From: an uncultured Candidatus Melainabacteria bacterium
GTDB taxonomy: Bacteria > Cyanobacteriota > Vampirovibrionia > Gastranaerophilales > Gastranaerophilaceae
Length of the DNA: 64,000 nt
Assembly: GCA_934757255.1 (NCBI GenBank)
Contig: CAKVLL010000006.1
Coordinates: 25,888 to 89,887 of the forward strand
Reading direction: 5' to 3'
Position numbers and translations under genes: made by a program
The notes under the pieces: model-generated
What the model saw: the letters and a program-made list of their open reading frames with translations, nothing else
Told to the model about the DNA's origin: nothing
Database searches by the model: none
Shown: piece after piece, positions 37,001-44,546 of the stretch
Layout of the letters: the number at the start of each line of letters is the position of its first letter
Position numbering within the stretch: position 1 is the stretch's first letter

Positions 37001-37224
37001 CTGAAATTCGTTCATTCAAGCGCTTTATGGGACGTAAAAATTTGAGAAGAGCATATAAAGCTAAGTTAAATTCACTAAGACATCCTGATATTGAGTCTAC
37101 CGCTAAAAATGAAAACGAAAAATACCAAAGAAAATATGATAAACGCATGGATAAAATTGAAAATTCTAAAATCTACAATAAAGACTTAGCTGAATTAGAA
37201 AAAGAACATTATTATGATGCGTAA
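31051..37224 (+). CDS. giant multidomain protein, 2057 aa, sigma-28-controlled
   Basis: Starts at GTG with AAGGAG; no signal peptide. Residues ~1-110 hold two repeats ending in YLKAENAHIN / FLKAENAYID. Residues ~135-560 are helical units some of which resemble annexin repeats (EGAGTDIEALKQAL at ~341). A hydrophobic patch lies at ~907-940 (VIGASILTAGYGGLAIFAGV). HEVEH at 1215-1219 with E-A-E-A at 1310-1313 suggests a zincin. YD/RHS-like repeats follow (GTIIRKIGSNGSGKWNKQIE, ~1400-1740), then a membrane helix ~1752-1767, then ~170 residues of Asp/Thr/Ser/Glu-rich sequence and a basic helical end. The whole looks like an exported adhesin/toxin-like or structural protein, but function is unknown. 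Confidence 0.85.
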   Translation: MAGEKVYRFKNSEFYYTQDAKGQKTFYDKNKKPVSESIYLKAENAHINSAGQVVKNEQKFIIPGSKTGRYYKWINGKRHYYAANGTEIKETYFLKAENAYIDEKNSMRSKNAKAASAKVANNSIQKKSAQQIVDNLEKAIKGRNDLDKIKAELNKIDNPDEIAEVNRILASKGYKADDLYSPVEKFMYKELTHNPTRMYNSFDELEKYVSKWINNGTLKGQDANNAQARLAARIICDGGDGLGTNCKKIKKGIHLIKNPKATGSDVRDKANAKAVYVKVNQIISRHSTFYGIGKASNDLRDYLKGEMWEGEVKYLDGVLAQNNAIQSKQKTKAIKDLVREAVEGAGTDIEALKQALKGIDSKADRAAVNKELKAYIKEKDIKLQYPNQEPLQAIMYDELDNFAGIGTNHKEIRKFNEMLIKQGAYSKEEAVLIRGEQAALQAADGGYNNILDAVSQIKDPEVLKRMNVVLTNLKYKNLDDLMAKKNLSQTKQDLVNAELAANSLLPDEKAAQVATRLVLNNDFDVKAKGLAAIRNSKVATIVDKNLQKQGKSLAKIVEQFNKEKQNFKTKAKFWDGLAMIGGGFIAEHISDKYAKNTDSSDNLYLKSDKAVVKISQQQKAAYDAAINKLDSDYKQMKADYEDALDEQGAVSGAVDAFCAVYNIGTTRNDIEARIEHDKETIRLLKLASEGKLTKMVNGKSVPVKFEEVFKERQSAYVSGNGASISAIKHAASKKEVKFDQKAVNNVNNHAQKIIAMEVAKEYIVDGWAELDSAFNSQNTEVLTTAIVSNLDKLSKITGKKMSLEAFKLTVKNGKIVDIQGKPASGAILRGVIQKLKTAYSDVSKAIYGQSLALNASPKDVKNLVDNGYESKIDSFKNEYEKAYGQKPTDDMIKSYLSTINNGKMAVNIAAVIGASILTAGYGGLAIFAGVATTSLAMNGLENSTDANGWTNSEFADDATQALWDGALAACGVKIGKFAEKFATNASVILKNRELISKLPAACNLSRHTLNRVAYWTTRVQAMGGELTSDAVQALMMQYCKDGEFNEQGFIMALVMSAGFNTAGHLAHGIGAKPKKGYLNDLKPDLPNIKNTKSTQTQSSAQAGSKSTTSTEGAHFYDKSAVKKQKEPVSKEFKKSIAEIRKGITDNKTIGELLETNPLLARFKDELEKVADYRITEILDSTNTLRGTHQASKKRIQLNLRALETNEEAFVNTLLHEVEHAKQRIKYDHIKALGKDASREQKKYVQAYDKMMAADKARADFYAAHKDVIDKWAAKDDNAFKAIFTDRFTKDRKIISQYKTLLKKYKAASLEAEARKAGANAVKSYKKANKGDNNGQAGTGNEGLNGIQEGNATGNPTWVVGSNAQHNIPQGSNGTTRIKNTRRNIDGKGTNLEVISDSSGKVHSSVITAKNGNKTIKIFDTKQNKVAKEIKIKADKTKVETTYDLSNGAPIKEVETKADGTIIRKIGSNGSGKWNKQIETRPDGVTIETEYSQTTGKATRRVVKGPHISRFEMEFTDGDEFKRMVEYRPDKTKIETSYHNGKKVKEVITQPDGTVVKRDIAETSGRITNEVKTEPQKPETGKTTVKTDKKGNTITTVKNDDSTKTITKTDANGNVLTVTQLSKRGRTVSVETINADGTKDIKIGNTVEHHADASNPKRVTSVNYGKDVEIEFKYDSDGNCTGTVVKNKNKNNQKYKVEADGKRFKFINEKGKEIFAEFDSKARSWIMKNSKGKKIGQFKPKFSHWKRNTILAAALAIAISAGAYNKIIPNEETKLNVETENDSEDKTKSTETNTETVSNATDSNDTDTEAASDDTDTNEATEGDDQSSTPSENTDNSETDEAPGVWTDTSLDAPNDNTQDESSVNSNLNENNTSTDSASGNITEDETVSSTSSNTTNIEDNISDTEEEISDLSDTTEVEVNVDTEANIENDSETNTEDDRITISDLANGIDSNGNKREITAEERMRITEHIRNAKTEADIEAIQTEIRSFKRFMGRKNLRRAYKAKLNSLRHPDIESTAKNENEKYQRKYDKRMDKIENSKIYNKDLAELEKEHYYDA

Positions 37225-37320
37225 ACATATTACTTAGGTTTAGCCACTTGCATTTCTTTTAATGTTGTTATAATATGGGTCATGTAACACAAATATGCTA
37301 TAAAGGTGGTGAAAATATAA

Positions 37321-37494
37321 ATGGCAGAAGTTAAAGTTGGCGAAAACGAAAGTATCGAAAGCGCTTTAAGAAGATTCAAGAAGAAAATTCAAAAAGCTGG
37401 TATCTTATCAGAAGTTAAAAAGCGTGAAAGATATGAAAAACCAAGCGTAAAGAGAAAACGCAAATCAGAAGCTGCTCGTAAGCGCAAGGTATAA
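37321..37494 (+). CDS. rpsU: 30S ribosomal protein S21
   Basis: 57 aa: MAEVKVGENESIESALRRFK, then KKIQKAGILSEVKKRERYEK and a basic tail PSVKRKRKSEAARKRKV. This is the standard S21 pattern, a late-binding 30S protein near the anti-Shine-Dalgarno. ATG at 37321; TAA ends at 37494. Own unit with terminator. Confidence 0.96.
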   Translation: MAEVKVGENESIESALRRFKKKIQKAGILSEVKKRERYEKPSVKRKRKSEAARKRKV

Positions 37495-37501
37495 TGTTTA
37501 T

Positions 37502-37542
37502 ACAAAAAAAGAATCGCTAGAAATGGCGGTTCTTTTTTTTGT
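37502..37542 (+). terminator. rpsU terminator
   Basis: GAATCGC (37511-37517) pairs with GCGGTTC (37526-37532), extended by A7/T8. Confidence 0.88.
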
Positions 37543-37604
37543 ATCTAAGATTTTTAAGAAAGATTTTTCCTTTAAAAGGGTTGTGATATAATGTATTAAA
37601 AATG

Positions 37605-37809
37605 CACTACTGTTCGGTAAAAATAAGTGCACGTAATCCCCTTCCCTTGTTAGGGAAGGTTGGGATGGGTATTAATCTATAGGGAATAATCTATAACGTA
37701 TTTACTGCAACCCACCCGCATCTGTAACGCTCAGCATAGCTTCGCGAACAGCTGCGACCTCCCTATTCATGGAGGTTAAAAAGCAATTTGCTTTTACCAG
37801 ACAGTAGTG
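37605..37809. mobile_element. 205-bp terminal-inverted-repeat element upstream of polA
   Basis: CACTACTGTTCGGTAAAA (37605-37622) and TTTTACCAGACAGTAGTG (37792-37809) are inverted repeats matching at 16 of 18. The interior has CCCCTTCCCTTGTTAGGGAA and CCTCCCTATTCATGGAGG palindromes, much less AT-rich than surroundings. No gene inside. MITE-like; flanks are both A-rich (AAAAATG) so a duplication cannot be fixed. Confidence 0.65.
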
Positions 37810-37830
37810 ATAAAAAATGGGGAGTATATT

Positions 37831-40503
37831 ATGTCAAAGACTTTAATTCTTATAGACGGACACGCGCTAGCTTATCGCCAATTTTTTGCACTTGAAAGAA
37901 CCGGCATGAAGAATTCTGAAAATCAACCTACTTGGGCAGTTTACGGTTTCTTCAAAGCTATATTTGACTTGCTAGCGAAAATACACCCAGACTATATCGC
38001 AGTAGCCTTTGATGTTGGCAGAAGAACATTTAGAACTGAAAAATTCGAAGAATACAAAGCTAACCGAGAAGCTATGCCGGATACAATGCGCAGCCAGTTA
38101 GGCATTATTTGTGAAGGTTTAAAGGCTTTTGATATTCCTATTATAACAAAGGAAGGCTTTGAAGCGGATGACGTTATCGGAACAATTTCAAAAAGTGCGT
38201 CAGACAAAGGTCATAACACGCTTATTTTAACTGGCGATCAAGATAGTTTTCAGCTTATTGATAAAGATGGAACAGTAAAAGTTCTTATCCCATCCAAAGG
38301 CGAATTGATTGAATATGACTGGAACAAGGTTTACGAAAAGCTTGGAGTTTATCCTGATCAAGTTATTGATTATAAGGGTTTAAGAGGTGATACTTCGGAT
38401 AATATCCCCGGAATTCGCGGTATCGGAGAAAAAACTGCACAAAAGCTTTTGAACAGATATAAACATTTAGAAGATGTTTTGGCTGATTGTGATAATATTC
38501 CGGAAAAAGCTGTTCAGAAAAAGATTTGCGAACAAAAAGACATTGCAATTTTGTCAAAAGATTTAGCTACAATAGTTAGAAATGTGGAACTTGATTTTGA
38601 TATTGATACCGCAACGGTTACTTTGCCTAAAATAGAAGATGTTTCTGCATTTTTAAGAAAAATGCAGTTCTATACTTTTATTAAAAATATTGATAAAATT
38701 TTGACTTCATTTAATCCAAATGCAGAAGTTGAAGTAAACGAGAATTTGAATTTATTTAATCAAGCGCCGAAGCAAGATAATGTTCAGCAGAGTCTTTTTG
38801 CACAAGCGATAAAAGAAACTGTTGAAGAAGCAAATATTGAATTTAAAATTGTTGACGCAAATAACATTGAAGAAATTTTAGCTCAACTTAAAAAAGCTGA
38901 TAGAATTGCAATGAAATTTTATTCTAATGAAGGAAACATTGTTTCTGCGTCTGTTTCGGACGGTAAAAACTTTTTCTTTGACGCAAACGAAGTTAAAAAA
39001 CTTAAACCTATTATTGAAAATCCTAATATTAAGAAAATCGGATTTGATGTAAAATCTGATTATCATTTGCTTTTAAACAACGGTTATACTTTAAAAGGTT
39101 TAGAATATGATGTATTTTTAGCAAGTTATGTTAAAGACCCAAATAGAAAACATACGCTTGAAGCTCAAGCTTTGGATTTTCTAAACCATATTATTATGTC
39201 AAATGAAAATGAGATGGGCAAATGCGAAGAAGCTTATACAATTTTTAGACTTTATGAATATTGGCAAAAGAATTTAGACGAGAGGGAACAAAAAATTGTC
39301 AACGAGATTGAAATTCCATTGACTTTAGTTCTTGCAAAAATGGAGCACACCGGAGTTGCAATTGATTGTGAATATTTAAAAGAGCTTTCTTCTTATATGA
39401 CTGAAAAACTTGCAGAGTTAGAAGATTTAATATATCAGCTAGCAGGGGAACCGTTTAACATCAATTCGCCAAAACAAGTTGCAGAAGTTCTCTTTGACAA
39501 ATTAGAATTAAAAACTAAAAAGAAAAAATCTCGTTCTACAAGCGCAGAAGTGTTAGAAGAGTTAGCACAAGAGTATGAAATTTGCGAATACATTTTGCAG
39601 CATAGAAAATTTGCGAAACTAAAATCTACTTATACCGACGCATTGCCAACTCTTATCAGTAAAAAAGACGGTAGAATTCATACAACTTATAATCAAGCCT
39701 TGACGGTTACCGGACGTCTTTCTTCTTCAAATCCGAATTTACAAAATATTCCGATAAGAAGTGAAGAAGGAAATAAAATTCGTTCGGCTTTTTGTGCAAT
39801 GGATAAAGAAAATTCATTAATTTTATCTGCCGATTATTCGCAAATAGAGTTGAGATTGTTAGCACATGTTTCAGGTGATGAACATTTAATCCATGCGTTC
39901 ACTAGCGGTGAAGATGTTCACGCAATGACTGCCGCAAAAGTTTTTGGAGTAGAACTAAAAGACGTCACAAAAGAAATGAGAAGACGCGCAAAGGCTGTTA
40001 ATTTCGGTATTGTATACGGTCAATCTAAATATGGACTGGCAAAAAGTTTGGGTATAACTAATGCGGAAGCTCAAGAGTTTATAGACAAATATTTTGAAAC
40101 TTATCCGAAAGTTAAAGAGTATATGAATAATGAAGTCGAGTTTGTAACTCAAAACGGTTATGTAGAAACAGCCTTTGGACGTAAGAGATACTTAGCATCA
40201 GAACTTCACAGTTCAAATTATCAAATAAGAGAGTTTGCTCAACGTGCTGCAATTAATCAGCCTTTGCAGGGAACTGCCGCGGATTTGATTAAGATTGCAA
40301 TGATTCGTATTGATAAAGCAATCGCCGGCATGAAAACAAAAATGATTATGCAAGTACACGACGAACTTGTTTTTGAAGTTCCAAAAGACGAATTGGAACA
40401 ATTAAAATCTATTATTTTAGACTGTATGGCACTAAAAGACCAAAATTTAAAAATTCCGCTTGATGTTGATATAAATTATGGCACAAGCTGGAAAGAAGGA
40501 TAA
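37831..40503 (+). CDS. polA: DNA polymerase I
   Basis: 890 aa. N-terminal 5'-3' exonuclease (LILIDGHALAYRQFFA, EADDVIGTIS, GLRGDTSDNIPGIRGIGEKTAQKLL), central 3'-5' exonuclease-like domain, and polymerase motifs A (DYSQIELRLLAHVSGDE), B (RRRAKAVNFGIVYGQS) and C (QVHDELVFEVP). The exo I position reads IAMKFYSNEGN in place of a D-x-E motif, so proofreading is probably lost, as in Bacillus and Thermus Pol I. The frame opens at 37807 inside the repeat element, but GGGGAG precedes ATG 37831, which gives MSKTLILIDGHALAYR. Confidence 0.97.
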   Translation: MSKTLILIDGHALAYRQFFALERTGMKNSENQPTWAVYGFFKAIFDLLAKIHPDYIAVAFDVGRRTFRTEKFEEYKANREAMPDTMRSQLGIICEGLKAFDIPIITKEGFEADDVIGTISKSASDKGHNTLILTGDQDSFQLIDKDGTVKVLIPSKGELIEYDWNKVYEKLGVYPDQVIDYKGLRGDTSDNIPGIRGIGEKTAQKLLNRYKHLEDVLADCDNIPEKAVQKKICEQKDIAILSKDLATIVRNVELDFDIDTATVTLPKIEDVSAFLRKMQFYTFIKNIDKILTSFNPNAEVEVNENLNLFNQAPKQDNVQQSLFAQAIKETVEEANIEFKIVDANNIEEILAQLKKADRIAMKFYSNEGNIVSASVSDGKNFFFDANEVKKLKPIIENPNIKKIGFDVKSDYHLLLNNGYTLKGLEYDVFLASYVKDPNRKHTLEAQALDFLNHIIMSNENEMGKCEEAYTIFRLYEYWQKNLDEREQKIVNEIEIPLTLVLAKMEHTGVAIDCEYLKELSSYMTEKLAELEDLIYQLAGEPFNINSPKQVAEVLFDKLELKTKKKKSRSTSAEVLEELAQEYEICEYILQHRKFAKLKSTYTDALPTLISKKDGRIHTTYNQALTVTGRLSSSNPNLQNIPIRSEEGNKIRSAFCAMDKENSLILSADYSQIELRLLAHVSGDEHLIHAFTSGEDVHAMTAAKVFGVELKDVTKEMRRRAKAVNFGIVYGQSKYGLAKSLGITNAEAQEFIDKYFETYPKVKEYMNNEVEFVTQNGYVETAFGRKRYLASELHSSNYQIREFAQRAAINQPLQGTAADLIKIAMIRIDKAIAGMKTKMIMQVHDELVFEVPKDELEQLKSIILDCMALKDQNLKIPLDVDINYGTSWKEG

Positions 40504-40518
40504 ATAAACTTAAAGTTC

Positions 40519-40546
40519 GAAGCCCCCTGCATACGCAGGGGGCTTC
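40519..40546. terminator. GC-rich hairpin between polA and flagellin
   Basis: GAAGCCCCCTGC (40519-40530) pairs perfectly with GCAGGGGGCTTC (40535-40546), loop ATAC. Shared 3' signal of convergent genes. Confidence 0.8.
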
Positions 40547-40568
40547 ATTCACTATTTAAGATAAAATC

Positions 40569-41672
40569 TTATATTAAATTCAACGCAATACTTGGAGTTT
40601 GGTTTGCAGTTGCAAGTAGTGTTGCAGTTGATTGTTGCAATATTTGGTACTTAATGAAGTTAGAAGATTCTGTTGCTACGTCCGCATCCTTAATTGAAGA
40701 GTTAGCTGATACAATATTCTCCTTTTGTACACTTATCGCATCAACAGCTGACTCAACTCGGTTCATGTATGCACCTATTAGAGTTGTTCTATCTGAAACG
40801 TTTTCAATCGCATCATCAATGAATTGCAAGAATTCACGAGCGGTAGCATCATCTGTATAAACAGCATCACAAATAGCAGTGATACAACCTGCGTTTTTTG
40901 TTCCTTTACCTACATTCTTTTCATCATACTCTCGATCTTTAATCGCTTGACCATATTTAGCGCCTGTATAATCGTATGTAGTGCCGTTTGTCAATGTTAC
41001 TTTTTTACCTGTTATTCTAGCATATAATGCAGGAGTTAAATAGTTTACATCACATTTACTAGCATCTGCTGGAGCGCCTTGTCCTCTTTCATACCAGTTA
41101 CCTTGAGTTCTTCCATTTAAGTCCATAAATAATGCAGTACATTTTGCAGACGCAAACAATGAACTATCAAGATTAATAATATTTGATTGACCTGAATTGT
41201 TTGAAACTTGAAGATTCAATCCGCTATTACTTGTATACGGAGTACTTGTACCATCTAATAGTTGAATACCGTTAAAGTCGATTACTTGACAGAGTCTGTT
41301 AATTTCTTCCATTCTTTGTTGAACTTCAGTTCTGATAGCTTTTAAAGATGATGTACCATAAGTTCCGTTGGCAGCTTGTTCGGTCAAATCTCTGATACGT
41401 TGTAAATAATCACCAACAATATCCAAAACACCTTCTGCTGTATCTAATAAAGATAAACCCATAGATGCATTTGATTCAGCTACATCATAACCTGAAATTT
41501 GTGCTTCCATTAGTGTTGAAACAGAAGAACCCGCAGCATCGTCTGCACCTGAGTTAATTTTGTAACCTGTTGATAATCTTTCCATTGCCTTGTTCATGCC
41601 GGTTGTAGCATTTGACAAGTTTTTTTGTGCCGTTAAAGACGCAAGGTTTGTGTTAATAGTGATTGAAGCCAT
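40569..41672 (-). CDS. fliC: flagellin
   Basis: 367-aa filament subunit exported by the flagellar type III system. N-terminal D0/D1 is conserved (MASITINTNLASLTAQKNLS, then MERLSTGYKINSGADDAAG), as is C-terminal D1/D0 (SANSSIKDADVATESSNFIK, QQSTATLLATANQTPSIALN). The middle domain (~160-290) is short and Cys/Asn-containing. AAGGAG before ATG 41672 fixes the start; the upstream ATG at 41735 lies in a hairpin. Upstream I find no clean sigma-28 match, only a weak one; a stable hairpin precedes the ribosome site. No other flagellar structural gene is in the window. Confidence 0.96.
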   Translation of the reverse strand: MASITINTNLASLTAQKNLSNATTGMNKAMERLSTGYKINSGADDAAGSSVSTLMEAQISGYDVAESNASMGLSLLDTAEGVLDIVGDYLQRIRDLTEQAANGTYGTSSLKAIRTEVQQRMEEINRLCQVIDFNGIQLLDGTSTPYTSNSGLNLQVSNNSGQSNIINLDSSLFASAKCTALFMDLNGRTQGNWYERGQGAPADASKCDVNYLTPALYARITGKKVTLTNGTTYDYTGAKYGQAIKDREYDEKNVGKGTKNAGCITAICDAVYTDDATAREFLQFIDDAIENVSDRTTLIGAYMNRVESAVDAISVQKENIVSANSSIKDADVATESSNFIKYQILQQSTATLLATANQTPSIALNLI

Positions 41673-41709
41673 AACTTGATCTCCTTTTCTTAAGTTTTCT
41701 TCCTTGAAC

Positions 41710-41752
41710 ATCACAAAATTGAACGCCAAAGCCACGGCGCAATTTATGTGAT
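41710..41752 (-). promoter_or_regulatory. hairpin in the flagellin 5' leader
   Basis: ATCAC...AAATTG..CGCC pairs with GGCG-CAATTT..GTGAT (three stem blocks, loop AAAGCCAC) about 27 bases before the ribosome site. A second pairing GTGCGA/TCGCAC lies further upstream (~41767-41803). Suggests post-transcriptional control of flagellin. Confidence 0.5.
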
Positions 41753-41969
41753 AGCCTTTTTGTGCGATAAAAAATAATTTCTTTAATTTCTTCGCACTAT
41801 CATAATAAATGTTTTCCAGAAAGAATTAAATTCTAAATTAGTTAGATTTTTCTACAACTTTGGATGGAATTGTAAATAAAATTCAATAAAAATAACTTTA
41901 ATGATATAATATGCAAAAAACACAAACTTATTGTATAATTAAACACAATGGATTTTTGAGGAGGTTTTA

Positions 41970-42578
41970 ATGTTATTCAAATGTATAGAATTATTGCTGG
42001 TTGCAATTATTGCGTATTTAATAGGTTCAATTCCTACCGGATATATAATTGTTAAAGCTAAAACCGGTCAAGATATTAGAACCGTAGGTTCAGGCTCAAC
42101 CGGCGCGACAAACGTAAAAAGAGTTTTAGGCAAAAACTATTTCTTTTTGGTAATGTTATTAGATGCGCTTAAAGGTGCTTTGCCGGTGGTTTTAGCTAAA
42201 CTTTTTGCAACAGTTGGTGTTTCTTTAGGTCTAGCACCGGTTATTGCTGCAATAGCGGTAATCATCGGACACAGCAAATCTATTTTCTTACAATTTAAAG
42301 GCGGCAAGTCTGTAGCCTCAGGTGTTGGTACGATTTTAGCTTTAAATTGGATGGTTGGACTAATAATTGCGATAGTTTGGGGGATTATTACTTATACAAC
42401 AAAATATGTTTCAGTTGGTTCAATAATTGCTCTTATAATTTCTCCATTTGTAATGTATTTTTTAGGTGCGCCTATAGCTTATGTAGCGTATTGCGCGTTA
42501 GGTGCGATTTACATAGTTTATTTACATAGAGAAAATATAAAAAGATTGATTAACGGAAACGAAAATAAAGTTAGATAA
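41970..42578 (+). CDS. plsY: acyl-phosphate:glycerol-3-phosphate acyltransferase PlsY
   Basis: 202-aa membrane enzyme transferring acyl groups from acyl-phosphate to glycerol-3-phosphate, first step of phospholipid synthesis. Conserved loop motifs are visible: IGSIPTGYIIVK, VGSGSTGATNVKRVLGK, GHSKSIFLQFKGGKSVASG and the later HRENIKRL. Five to seven hydrophobic helices. GAGGAGG precedes ATG 41970. Own terminator. Confidence 0.96.
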   Translation: MLFKCIELLLVAIIAYLIGSIPTGYIIVKAKTGQDIRTVGSGSTGATNVKRVLGKNYFFLVMLLDALKGALPVVLAKLFATVGVSLGLAPVIAAIAVIIGHSKSIFLQFKGGKSVASGVGTILALNWMVGLIIAIVWGIITYTTKYVSVGSIIALIISPFVMYFLGAPIAYVAYCALGAIYIVYLHRENIKRLINGNENKVR

Positions 42579-42586
42579 TTGTTGCT

Positions 42587-42617
42587 AAAAGCGATTGTAC
42601 ATGGTACAATCGCTTTT
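42587..42617 (+). terminator. plsY terminator / perfect palindrome
   Basis: AAAAGCGATTGTAC (42587-42600), ATG, GTACAATCGCTTTT (42604-42617): a perfect 14-bp stem followed by a T-rich tail. Confidence 0.85.
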
Positions 42618-42639
42618 GATTTTTAAGGATAAACAATAA

Positions 42640-42804
42640 ATGCAAGTAATATCAGAAATCGTCGAAATAGCAAATAATAATTCACCAACAGTTGAATACA
42701 TAGAAGCAGAGTTAACAAAACGCAACATTAATCCTCTGCGATGGGCGATTGTGCATGTTAATGATAAAATGTATACAGTAAGTGTTGCGAATTTAAAGGA
42801 ATAG
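42640..42804 (+). CDS. small conserved-looking protein, 54 aa
   Basis: AAGGAT precedes ATG 42640; product begins MQVISEIVEIANNNSPTVEY and has NPLRWAIVHVNDKMYTVSVA, a compact alpha-beta pattern with good codon use. It ends ten bases before ahcY, indicating a bicistronic unit. Family unknown. Confidence 0.6.
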   Translation: MQVISEIVEIANNNSPTVEYIEAELTKRNINPLRWAIVHVNDKMYTVSVANLKE

Positions 42805-42814
42805 GAAGAAGTTT

Positions 42815-44077
42815 ATGAATTCTACTCAATTAAAATGTGATATAAAAGATATAAATTTAGCAGAACAAGGCAAGAATAATATAGAATGGGCTTTAAAAGA
42901 CATGCCTGTTCTTAAAAGAATTAAAGAAAGATTTGTTTTAGAAAAACCTTTCGCAGGCTTAAAACTTTCAGCATGCCTGCATATTACAAAAGAAACAGCT
43001 GCTTTGTGTACAATTATGCAAGCTGGTGGTGCTGATGTTGTATTAATAGCTTCAAACCCGCTTTCAACACAAGATGATGTTGCAGCTGCACTTGTAAAAT
43101 ATTGGAATATTCCTGTTTTAGGCTACGCAGGTGAAAGCAAAGAAGTTTATCATTCGCATATTATGGATGCAATCGGACATAATCCTGATATCATTATTGA
43201 CGATGGCTGCGATTTAGTTGCAACACTACACGCAAAACATCCTGAAATGGCAAAAAACATCATTGGTGCAACTGAAGAAACTACAACAGGTATCGTTAGA
43301 TTAGAAGCTTTAGAAAAACAAGGCGAGCTTAAATTCCCAACAATAGGCGTTAATACAAGTTTAACTAAACACTTATATGACAACCGCTATGGCACAGGTC
43401 AAACCGCTATGGATGGTATTATGAGAGCTACAAATGTACTTATTGCAGGTAAAACGGTTGTAATTTCAGGCTACGGCTGGTGCGGTCGTGGTTGTGCATT
43501 GAGAGCAAAGGCATTAGGCGGAAACGTTATTGTTTGTGAAGTAGACCCTCTAAAAGCTTTAGAAGCAGCAATGGAAGGATATCGAGTTATGCCAATTGCA
43601 GAAGCTGCTAAAGAAGGTGACATTTTCTTAACTGTTACAGGTGATAAGCACGTAATTGATGTTGAACACATGATGAACATGAAAGACGGTGCTTTTGTAA
43701 GCAATGCGGGTCATTTCGACAGAGAAGTTAACGTTGAGGGTTTAAAATCTAAAGCGTCTGAAATTAAAAGAATAAGACCTTTCTTAGACGAATACAAACT
43801 TGTTAACGGAAAATCTATCTACGTTCTTGCGGAAGGTGGACTTGTAAACTTAGCAGCGGCAGAAGGTCATCCGGCATCTGTTATGGATATGAGTTTTGCA
43901 AACCAAGCATTAGGTATTGAATTCTTGGTAAAAAACAAAGGTAAGTTAGAAAACAAGCTTTATACACTGCCAAAACATGTTGATGAAGATATCGCAAGAT
44001 TGAAGCTTGAGTCTATGGGAATTAAAATTGACAGCTTAACTGAAGAACAAGAAGAGTATCTGAATAGCTGGAAATAA
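42815..44077 (+). CDS. ahcY: adenosylhomocysteinase
   Basis: 420-aa NAD-dependent S-adenosylhomocysteine hydrolase, recycling SAH to homocysteine and adenosine. Conserved segments: LKLSACLHITKETAALCTIM, the substrate/NAD block ATEETTTGIVRLEALEKQGE, DNRYGTGQTAMDGIMRATN, Rossmann VISGYGWCGRGCALRAKALG, and VSNAGHFDREVNVEGL. It lacks the ~40-aa insertion of some bacterial enzymes and has the shorter form. AGGAAGAAG precedes the ATG. Confidence 0.97.
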   Translation: MNSTQLKCDIKDINLAEQGKNNIEWALKDMPVLKRIKERFVLEKPFAGLKLSACLHITKETAALCTIMQAGGADVVLIASNPLSTQDDVAAALVKYWNIPVLGYAGESKEVYHSHIMDAIGHNPDIIIDDGCDLVATLHAKHPEMAKNIIGATEETTTGIVRLEALEKQGELKFPTIGVNTSLTKHLYDNRYGTGQTAMDGIMRATNVLIAGKTVVISGYGWCGRGCALRAKALGGNVIVCEVDPLKALEAAMEGYRVMPIAEAAKEGDIFLTVTGDKHVIDVEHMMNMKDGAFVSNAGHFDREVNVEGLKSKASEIKRIRPFLDEYKLVNGKSIYVLAEGGLVNLAAAEGHPASVMDMSFANQALGIEFLVKNKGKLENKLYTLPKHVDEDIARLKLESMGIKIDSLTEEQEEYLNSWK

Positions 44078-44121
44078 TCCATTAAAATCGGCAAACTTAC
44101 ACAAGAACTTTACTTCAAGGG

Positions 44122-44150
44122 TTGACGAGATTCTAAAAAAAGTATAGAAT
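44122..44150 (+). promoter_or_regulatory. sigma-70 promoter of the zinc-ribbon gene
   Basis: TTGACG (44122-44127), 17 bases, TAGAAT (44145-44150), ~57 bases before ATG 44207. Confidence 0.75.
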
Positions 44151-44206
44151 AATTACATGATACATTAATTTGCATCAAGGTTATTAATTATTTAGGAGAA
44201 CACATC

Positions 44207-44485
44207 ATGTACCAAGATGAAAAGCTTATTTGTGAAGATTGCGGTTGTGAATTCATATTCACTGCTGGCGAACAAGAGTTTTATGCAGAAAAAGGTTTAA
44301 CAAATAAGCCAAAAAGATGCCCAAACTGCAGAAAAGCAAAAAAACAACAACACCGTGGTAAAAAGAGAATGTATGATGCAGTTTGTGCAAAATGCGGAAA
44401 GCAAACTCAGGTACCATTCAACCCTACACAAGGTAGAGATGTTTTATGTAAAGAATGTTTTGATGCTGCAAAAACAGCTGTTTAA
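44207..44485 (+). CDS. double zinc-ribbon protein, 92 aa
   Basis: Two zinc ribbons: first CEDC...CPNC (residues ~9-12 and 38-41), second CAKC...CKEC (~63-66 and 80-83), joined by a basic linker KAKKQQHRGKKRMYDAV. This CxxC-x-C domain family is common in cyanobacteria and Chloroflexi; it is thought to bind nucleic acids or ribosomes but is uncharacterised. TTAGGAG precedes ATG. Single gene with promoter and terminator. Confidence 0.88.
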   Translation: MYQDEKLICEDCGCEFIFTAGEQEFYAEKGLTNKPKRCPNCRKAKKQQHRGKKRMYDAVCAKCGKQTQVPFNPTQGRDVLCKECFDAAKTAV

Positions 44486-44506
44486 AATTTATAATAGTAA
44501 TACAGC

Positions 44507-44540
44507 AAAAAAAGATGACTTTTTATAAGTCATCTTTTTT
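44507..44540. terminator. bidirectional terminator
   Basis: AAAAAAAGATGACT (44507-44520) pairs with AGTCATCTTTTTT (44528-44540); serves the zinc-ribbon gene and nagZ. Confidence 0.9.
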
Positions 44541-44546
44541 GTTGCA

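Noticed and set aside
38800..39190. Active proofreading domain in PolA
   Set aside because: The exo I D-x-E motif is replaced (IAMKFYSNEGN), so only the fold is expected.
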